Shown here: positions 1 to 3,883 of the stretch, piece by piece | Layout of the letters: every line of letters starts with the position of its first letter | How positions within the stretch are numbered: position 1 is the stretch's first letter | DNA from: an uncultured Gemmatimonadota bacterium | GTDB lineage: Bacteria > Gemmatimonadota > Gemmatimonadetes > Gemmatimonadales > GWC2-71-9 | Assembly: GCA_913009915.1 (NCBI GenBank) | Contig: CAJVYZ010000187.1 | Location: forward strand, 1-6,151 | Direction of reading: 5' to 3' | DNA: 6,151 nucleotides | Notes under the pieces: generated by a model | The model's input: the letters and a program-made list of their open reading frames with translations, nothing else | Told to the model about the DNA's origin: nothing | Database searches by the model: none | Made by a program: the position numbers and the translations under genes

Positions 1-79
1 GAAAAATGACTTACAAACAGTTAGGAAGCATGATGAAAGTGGACGAAAAAAAAAAAAAAAAAAAGAAAATTGTATTTTT
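1..79. other. AT-rich foreign sequence with poly-A run, probably chimeric
   Basis: Only 19 of these 79 bases are G or C, against a visibly GC-rich remainder. A run of 19 A residues fills 46-64. No coding pattern or RNA feature is recognisable. It lies on the outer (flow-cell) side of an Illumina P5 adapter, where no native insert should be found, so it is most likely unrelated DNA or cDNA joined during library preparation or assembly. Its source cannot be told from this short stretch; a poly-A-tailed transcript end is one possibility. It should not be treated as the native neighbour of the ABC transporter genes. Confidence 0.8.
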
Positions 80-137
80 AATGATACGGCGACCACGGAG
101 ATCTACACGCTTTCCCTACACGACGCTCTTCCGATCT
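80..137 (+). other. Illumina P5/TruSeq universal adapter (sequencing artefact)
   Basis: The stretch begins AATGATACGGCGACCAC and ends CTACACGACGCTCTTCCGATCT-type, and it has the full 58-base length of the P5 universal adapter. Compared with the standard oligo as I remember it, two bases differ: G for C at 97 and G for T at 109. The insert starts immediately after the terminal GATCT, at 138. Read on the minus strand it continues the open frame of the DppC-type permease and adds an artificial tail containing RSEERRVGKACRS, a kind of adapter-derived peptide that contaminates protein databases. The native contig should be trimmed to start at 138. Confidence 0.97.
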
Positions 138-374
138 GCCGTATAACAACCTGGTCCACACGTCGCGCCCGAACCGGTCGGTACCGAGCAGGTGAAACTG
201 TCCCGCCGGGTCGGTGGTGAACGGCGCCAGGAAGCGCGTGGCCACCACGTCGCCCTGGATCAGCGGGTCGCCGGTCGAGAACCACGGCGCCAGGATCGCC
301 AGGACCACCACAATGGCGAGCACCGCCGCAGCGACAAGCATCCTACGATCGATGACGTGTCGGACGTCAATCAT
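138..374 (-). CDS. DppC-type ABC transporter permease, N-terminal fragment
   Basis: This is the start of the second membrane permease of a dipeptide/oligopeptide-type ABC importer. Only 79 codons are native; family members are roughly 280-300 residues, so about 200 C-terminal residues, including the EAA loop that docks the ATPase, are missing. What is visible fits the family: a short cytoplasmic N-terminus, one strongly hydrophobic segment at residues 12-30, a periplasmic stretch, and the signature HLLGTDRFGRDVWTRLLYG at residues 61-79, which precedes the second membrane segment in DppC/OppC proteins. The ATG at 374 was chosen because it overlaps the end of the upstream DppB-type gene by 8 nt (ATGATTGA), typical of coupled dppB-dppC pairs. 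An alternative start at 407 would only add 11 residues from inside the dppB frame. The gene ends exactly at the adapter junction, so the truncation is an artefact and not a mutation. Transport substrate is unknown. Confidence 0.9.
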
Positions 375-1338
375 TGGAGTCTCGCACACGCGGGTCGGCC
401 CAGGCAACGGCCAAGTCGGCCATGAGGTTGCCCAGCACCACGAGGGCCGCGCTGATCACCGTGGCCGCCATGACCACCGGATAGTCTCTCGCCTGTACCG
501 CCCCGACCAGCACCCGGCCCACACCCGGCCAGGCAAACACCGCCTCGATGAACACGGCTCCTGAGAACAGCGCCGGCAGGGACAATCCCAACAGAGTGAT
601 CAGCGGGATCGAGGCGTTGCGGAGCGCGTGACGCAACAGCACGCGACGTACGCCCAGTCCCCGGGCGCGGGCAACCACGATGTGCGGCTCCGCCAGCGCG
701 TCGGCCATCGTGCCGCGAACGAACCGAGCCATCCCGCCGAACCCGATCAGCACCAGGGTGGTAACCGGGAGGATGAGGTGCCGCACCCGATCCACCAGAC
801 GGTCCCAGCCGGTGAGGAAGTCGGCGTCCAGACCCGAGGCGCCGAACGCCGGTAGGACCTTGAGCCAGTACGTGAATACCATGATCAACATCAATCCCAG
901 CCAGTAACCGGGGACGGCGAACAGGGTGACCGTGGAGATCGAGAGGGCGGTGTCCAGTTTGGTTCCCGTTCGCACCGCCTGTATCGTGCCCACCAGAATG
1001 CCGAACAGGTAGCTGAGCGCCAGCGACAGACTCACCAGCAGCACGGTGGCCGGCCAGGCGTGGCCAATCATCCAGCGCACTTCACGGCCGGTGGCAATGC
1101 TGACACCCCAGTTGCCCGACGCGAAAGCCGCCAGCCACCGCCCGTACTGCAGCACCAGCGGCTGATCCAGCCCCAGAGCCCGTCGCTGGGCTTCGATTTG
1201 TTCCCCGGTAGCCGTGGGGCCCAGCAGGCGGACCACCGGGTCGCCGGGAGCCAGGTGCAGCAAGAGGAAGGTGAGCGACACCACGCCCAGCACCACGATG
1301 GCACCGACCAGGAGCCGGCGGCTCAGGAAGCGGATCAT
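367..1338 (-). CDS. DppB-type ABC transporter permease (peptide/oligosaccharide importer)
   Basis: This is a complete 323-residue inner-membrane permease of the DppB/OppB family, close to the usual length (about 305-340). The N-terminus MIRFLSRRLL leads into the first membrane segment (about 9-29), followed by the LAPGDPV motif at 29-35 typical of DppB. Further hydrophobic segments lie near 97-120, 132-158, 188-202, 246-267 and 288-313. The EAA-type cytoplasmic loop that contacts the ATPase is at about 217-250 (ARARGLGVRRVLLRHALRN). The C-terminal family signature (EAVFAWPGVG, then ARDYPVV) is at 265-289. The open frame extends about 100 codons upstream, but those lie antisense over the binding-protein gene and look non-coding; the ATG at 1338 places the first membrane segment correctly. 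No clear Shine-Dalgarno sequence precedes it. It overlaps the DppC-type gene by 8 nt and is transcribed away from the binding-protein gene. The family is certain; the substrate is not. Confidence 0.95.
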   Translation of the reverse strand: MIRFLSRRLLVGAIVVLGVVSLTFLLLHLAPGDPVVRLLGPTATGEQIEAQRRALGLDQPLVLQYGRWLAAFASGNWGVSIATGREVRWMIGHAWPATVLLVSLSLALSYLFGILVGTIQAVRTGTKLDTALSISTVTLFAVPGYWLGLMLIMVFTYWLKVLPAFGASGLDADFLTGWDRLVDRVRHLILPVTTLVLIGFGGMARFVRGTMADALAEPHIVVARARGLGVRRVLLRHALRNASIPLITLLGLSLPALFSGAVFIEAVFAWPGVGRVLVGAVQARDYPVVMAATVISAALVVLGNLMADLAVAWADPRVRDSND

Positions 1339-1340
1339 GG

Positions 1341-1352
1341 CGCAATGTTGCG
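1341..1352. promoter_or_regulatory. Short inverted repeat CGCAA-TG-TTGCG, possible operator
   Basis: Two 5-bp arms, CGCAA and TTGCG, flank a 2-base centre in the 57-bp gap between the divergent DppB-type permease and binding-protein genes. The repeat ends 2 bases upstream of the permease ATG. A dyad of this size in a divergent intergenic region is where a dimeric repressor might bind and control both transcripts. It is short enough to occur by chance, no regulator gene is visible in the window, and I do not recognise it as the site of a particular family. Confidence 0.25.
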
Positions 1353-1381
1353 GCAGATAGTGGAGGACGCCAGGGACGCTG

Positions 1382-1387
1382 TATCTT
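1382..1387 (+). promoter_or_regulatory. Possible -10 element for the binding-protein operon
   Basis: TATCTT matches the TAnnnT form of a -10 box and lies 8 bases before the proposed ATG at 1396, so transcription would begin at or just before the start codon. That would give a leaderless transcript and would fit the lack of a well-placed Shine-Dalgarno sequence. No convincing -35 box is found about 17 bases upstream. A six-base match of this quality can occur by chance. Confidence 0.2.
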
Positions 1388-1395
1388 CCGGGTCC

Positions 1396-2850
1396 ATGCT
1401 GCGATGCTCCACGATGGTCCTGCTGGCGGGTGCGGTGGCGTGCTCTGAGGCTCCCGAACGGGGCGACACCATCCTGTTTGCGTCCGGTGCCGACCTCCAG
1501 AGCATGAACCCGCTCGTCACCGTGCACCCGCTCGCCAAACAGGTGCAGCGGTACGCCCTGCTCACCACGCTCGTGCGCTACGATGCCGACCTTTCGCTGC
1601 AGCCGTATCTGGCGTCGAGTTGGCAATGGTCGGACGACCACCTAGAGCTCACATTCACCATCCATGCTCATCTAATGTGGGACGACGGCACGCCGACCAC
1701 GGCCATGGACGTCGCCTGGACGTTGAACGCCGCCCGCGACCCGCGCGCCGGCTACCCGCGGTCGTCCGACCTGGCGAGCGTCACCAACATCGAGATCGGT
1801 AGCGACACCACGGTCACGGTCACGTTCGATCACCCGCTGTACGCCGTTCCCGACGTGTTCACCGACCTCGCCATACTCCCGGCGCACCACTTCTCCGATG
1901 TGCGGTTGGAGGACCTGCGGCAGGCACCGTGGAATCAGCACCCAATCGGTAACGGGCCGTTCCGGTTCATCGCCCACGAACCCAACCGGCGCTGGATCTT
2001 CCAGGCAAAGCCGGACTTTCCGGAGGCCCTCGGCGGGCCGCCGGCGATGGACCGCTTCATCGTCGTGGTGGTCGACGAGCCGACCACCAAGCTGGCGGCG
2101 CTCACCGCGGGAGAACTCGACTTCGCCGGGATCTCACCGGCCCACGCCGAGTTCGTGCGCCGCGACGCGCGCCTCGACGTGACCGACTACCCGTTGCTGT
2201 TCACCTACGGCATGGTGTTCAACACCCGCCGGTCGCCGTTCGACGATCCATCGATCCGGCGAGCGGTATCCCTGGCCATCGATCGGCGGCAGATCGTCGA
2301 CGGTTATCTGTTCGGCTTCGGTGAGCCCACTTGGCAGGCGGTTCCGGAAGGCGTCCCGGGTCGGCTGCCGCCGTCCCCCGGCGTGCACGATCCCGATTCG
2401 GCCCGCACACTCCTCGACGGTCGCTCGGTGGCCCTCGAGCTGTTGACGGTGGGCAGCGGGGAAGCCCCACTCGAGCAGATGATTCAGGCCCAGCTCGCCG
2501 CCGTCGGCTTCCGCGTTTCCATTCGTCAGCTCGAACTGGGAGCGTTCCTCGATCGCGTATACGGCCCGGCACATGAGTTCGACGTGGCCGTCATGGGCAT
2601 CCCCGGCGATCTGGCGCTTGGCTTCCTACGGCCATTGATTGAACTCACCGGCGTCGCGGCGCCGTCGTCTCCCGCCGAGGCGCAGGAGCTGCTGCGAGCC
2701 AGCGCTCCAGTCGTGTTCCTCTATCATGCGCGCGGGGTATCCGGTCGCAATCGTCGGGTACGCCATGTGGTCATGGACCTTCGCGGAGAGTTACCGACCC
2801 TCACCCGGTGGGACGCATCGCCTATGAGCAGCGGATCGAACGATGAGTGA
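1396..2850 (+). CDS. Family-5 extracellular solute-binding lipoprotein (Dpp/Opp-type ABC importer)
   Basis: This 484-residue protein should capture the solute outside the cytoplasmic membrane for the permeases encoded divergently next to it. Residues 1-15 form a short signal (Arg3, then hydrophobic MVLLAGAVA) ending at Cys16, a loose lipobox (A-V-A-C). Family-5 hallmarks follow: the ligand-lobe motif MWDDGTPTTAMDVAWTL (94-110), GNGPFRF (185-191), and the signature region FNTRRSPFDDPSIRRAVSLAIDR (275-297). The C-terminal lobe ends with EFDVAVMG and VVFLYH. The protein is compact: the segment between GFLRPL (409-414) and the EAQELL helix (428-433) is much shorter than usual and lacks the common YxNPEVD-type stretch. 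The ATG at 1396 was chosen for the lipoprotein signal; an in-frame GTG at 1360 would bury the signal behind 12 residues. The long open frame upstream overlaps the permease antisense. The stop overlaps the kinase start by 8 nt. The family is sure. Peptide or oligosaccharide cargo cannot be read from the sequence, though the downstream genes favour sugar. Confidence 0.92.
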   Translation: MLRCSTMVLLAGAVACSEAPERGDTILFASGADLQSMNPLVTVHPLAKQVQRYALLTTLVRYDADLSLQPYLASSWQWSDDHLELTFTIHAHLMWDDGTPTTAMDVAWTLNAARDPRAGYPRSSDLASVTNIEIGSDTTVTVTFDHPLYAVPDVFTDLAILPAHHFSDVRLEDLRQAPWNQHPIGNGPFRFIAHEPNRRWIFQAKPDFPEALGGPPAMDRFIVVVVDEPTTKLAALTAGELDFAGISPAHAEFVRRDARLDVTDYPLLFTYGMVFNTRRSPFDDPSIRRAVSLAIDRRQIVDGYLFGFGEPTWQAVPEGVPGRLPPSPGVHDPDSARTLLDGRSVALELLTVGSGEAPLEQMIQAQLAAVGFRVSIRQLELGAFLDRVYGPAHEFDVAVMGIPGDLALGFLRPLIELTGVAAPSSPAEAQELLRASAPVVFLYHARGVSGRNRRVRHVVMDLRGELPTLTRWDASPMSSGSNDE

Positions 2851-3883
2851 TCGCGCGCCCCCTGTCGTAGGGGCGACGCATGCGTCGCCCTCGACCATTC
2901 GTGTCGAAGCGCCGGTCCGCCTGGATTTTGCCGGAGGCTGGACCGACGTGCCTCCGTTCGTATACCGGGAAGGCGGCCTGGTCATCAACGCAGCCATCGA
3001 CCGGCACGTCCGCGTGGAAGTCACTCGCCGGCCCTCGGGTATCTTCCTCCACGCCGAGGACCTCGACGAAACCCTGGAAGTAGCCGCCGTGAGTGACTTG
3101 GCGCCAACCGGCGTATTGGCGCTGCTCCAGGCCGCCGTGATGAGGTTCGTGCCCGAAGGAGGCGTCGAGCTGCGCACCCGCACCGACGGGCCGCTGTGCT
3201 CGGGCCTGGGGACATCCGGTGCGCTCGGAACCGCGCTGGCGTTCGCCTGTCATCGACTGCAGGGCCACGACATCGTCCCGGAAGAAGCCGCCAGGCTCGG
3301 ATGGCAACTGGAGGTCGGCGACTGCGGCTTGGCCGGAGGCCGCCAGGATCAGTACGCCGCCGCCCTGGGCGGTTTCAACCTCTTCAGTTTTTCGGGTGAC
3401 CGGGTAGAGACCACGGCGATCCCGGTACCGGCCAATGTCCGCGCCCGGCTGGAGGACCACCTGGTGCTTTGTTATCTGGGAGAATCCCGGGTTTCCAGCG
3501 AGACCATCACCCGGGTAATGAATGCCTACAGCGAGGGGGTCGACCGGGTAGTTCGGGCCCTCAGCGAAATGAAGGACATCGCCCGGCGCATGGCGCAGGC
3601 GCTGCCCGAGGGAGACCTCGAGCACATCGGGCACCTGGTGGCCCGCAACTGGGAGTGCCAAATGACCCTGGACGACGGCATGCAAACCGACGCCATGCAA
3701 CAGGTCGCAGCGGCCGCGGCCGATGCCGGGGCGCTCGGCGGGAAAGCCGTCGGAGCCGGAGCCGGCGGCTGCATGGTCTTCGTGGCCGGTGGCGATCCGC
3801 AGGCGGTCAAGCGGGCCGCGATCAACGCCGGGGCCACGGTGCTTCCCCTGCACTTGGAATCCGTCGGAGTGCACCAGTGCTGA
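2843..3883 (+). CDS. GHMP-superfamily sugar kinase (HddA/fucokinase-like)
   Basis: This 346-residue cytoplasmic protein should transfer phosphate from ATP to a sugar or sugar phosphate. All three GHMP motifs are present: motif 1 APVRLDFAGGWTDVPPF (23-39), the glycine-rich ATP loop GPLCSGLGTSGALG (116-129), and motif 3 GGKAVGAGAGGCM (299-311). GGRQDQYAAALGGFN (165-179) is characteristic of D-glycero-D-manno-heptose 7-phosphate kinase (HddA) and the fucokinase domain. The Trp in GGWTD resembles fucokinases more than HddA, which usually has GGGTD there. Length is normal for the group. The ATG at 2843 is essentially forced: an in-frame stop lies at 2825-2827, and no other ATG or GTG precedes motif 1. 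The gene overlaps the binding-protein gene by 8 nt and the lyase gene by 7 nt, so all three are probably co-translated. Residues 10-16 (GATHASP) are encoded by a perfect palindrome and seem to be an added N-terminal piece. No LPS heptose genes are nearby, so salvage of an imported sugar is likelier than heptose synthesis. Exact substrate is unknown. Confidence 0.9.
   Translation: MSDRAPPVVGATHASPSTIRVEAPVRLDFAGGWTDVPPFVYREGGLVINAAIDRHVRVEVTRRPSGIFLHAEDLDETLEVAAVSDLAPTGVLALLQAAVMRFVPEGGVELRTRTDGPLCSGLGTSGALGTALAFACHRLQGHDIVPEEAARLGWQLEVGDCGLAGGRQDQYAAALGGFNLFSFSGDRVETTAIPVPANVRARLEDHLVLCYLGESRVSSETITRVMNAYSEGVDRVVRALSEMKDIARRMAQALPEGDLEHIGHLVARNWECQMTLDDGMQTDAMQQVAAAAADAGALGGKAVGAGAGGCMVFVAGGDPQAVKRAAINAGATVLPLHLESVGVHQC
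2871..2890. repeat. Perfect 20-bp palindrome inside the kinase gene (REP-like element)
   Basis: GGGCGACGCATGCGTCGCCC is its own reverse complement. Outside it, GTCG (2864-2867) can pair with CGAC (2892-2895) across a 3-versus-1 base bulge, extending the dyad to 2864-2895. It starts 28 nt after the kinase ATG and is read in frame as GATHASP; its opposite strand reads GDACVAP in one frame. I associate GTAGGGGCGACGCATGCGTC-type palindromes and these peptides with dispersed repeats in genomes of uncultivated bacteria; that is recollection, not a search. Only one copy is visible here. In mRNA it would form a strong hairpin near the kinase start and might affect coupling with the upstream gene. Confidence 0.8.
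3866..3869 (+). promoter_or_regulatory. Ribosome binding site GGAG for the heparinase-like gene
   Basis: GGAG lies 7 bases before the GTG at 3877, inside the last codons of the kinase gene. It decides the start: GTG at 3877 has good Shine-Dalgarno spacing and gives a 7-nt overlap with the kinase, while the next in-frame ATG codons (3916 and 3955) are not needed. Confidence 0.6.

Noticed and set aside
78..407. 109-residue version of the DppC-type protein
   Set aside because: Its C-terminal tail is adapter sequence, and its first 11 residues lie inside the permease gene; the supported native piece is 138-374.
1060..1395. N-terminal extension of the binding-protein frame by 112 residues
   Set aside because: It overlaps the permease gene antisense and precedes a good lipoprotein signal, so it is an open frame without coding character.
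1339..1641. N-terminal extension of the DppB-type frame by 101 residues
   Set aside because: It is antisense to the binding-protein signal and mature region, is low in hydrophobic structure, and would bury the first membrane segment of the permease.
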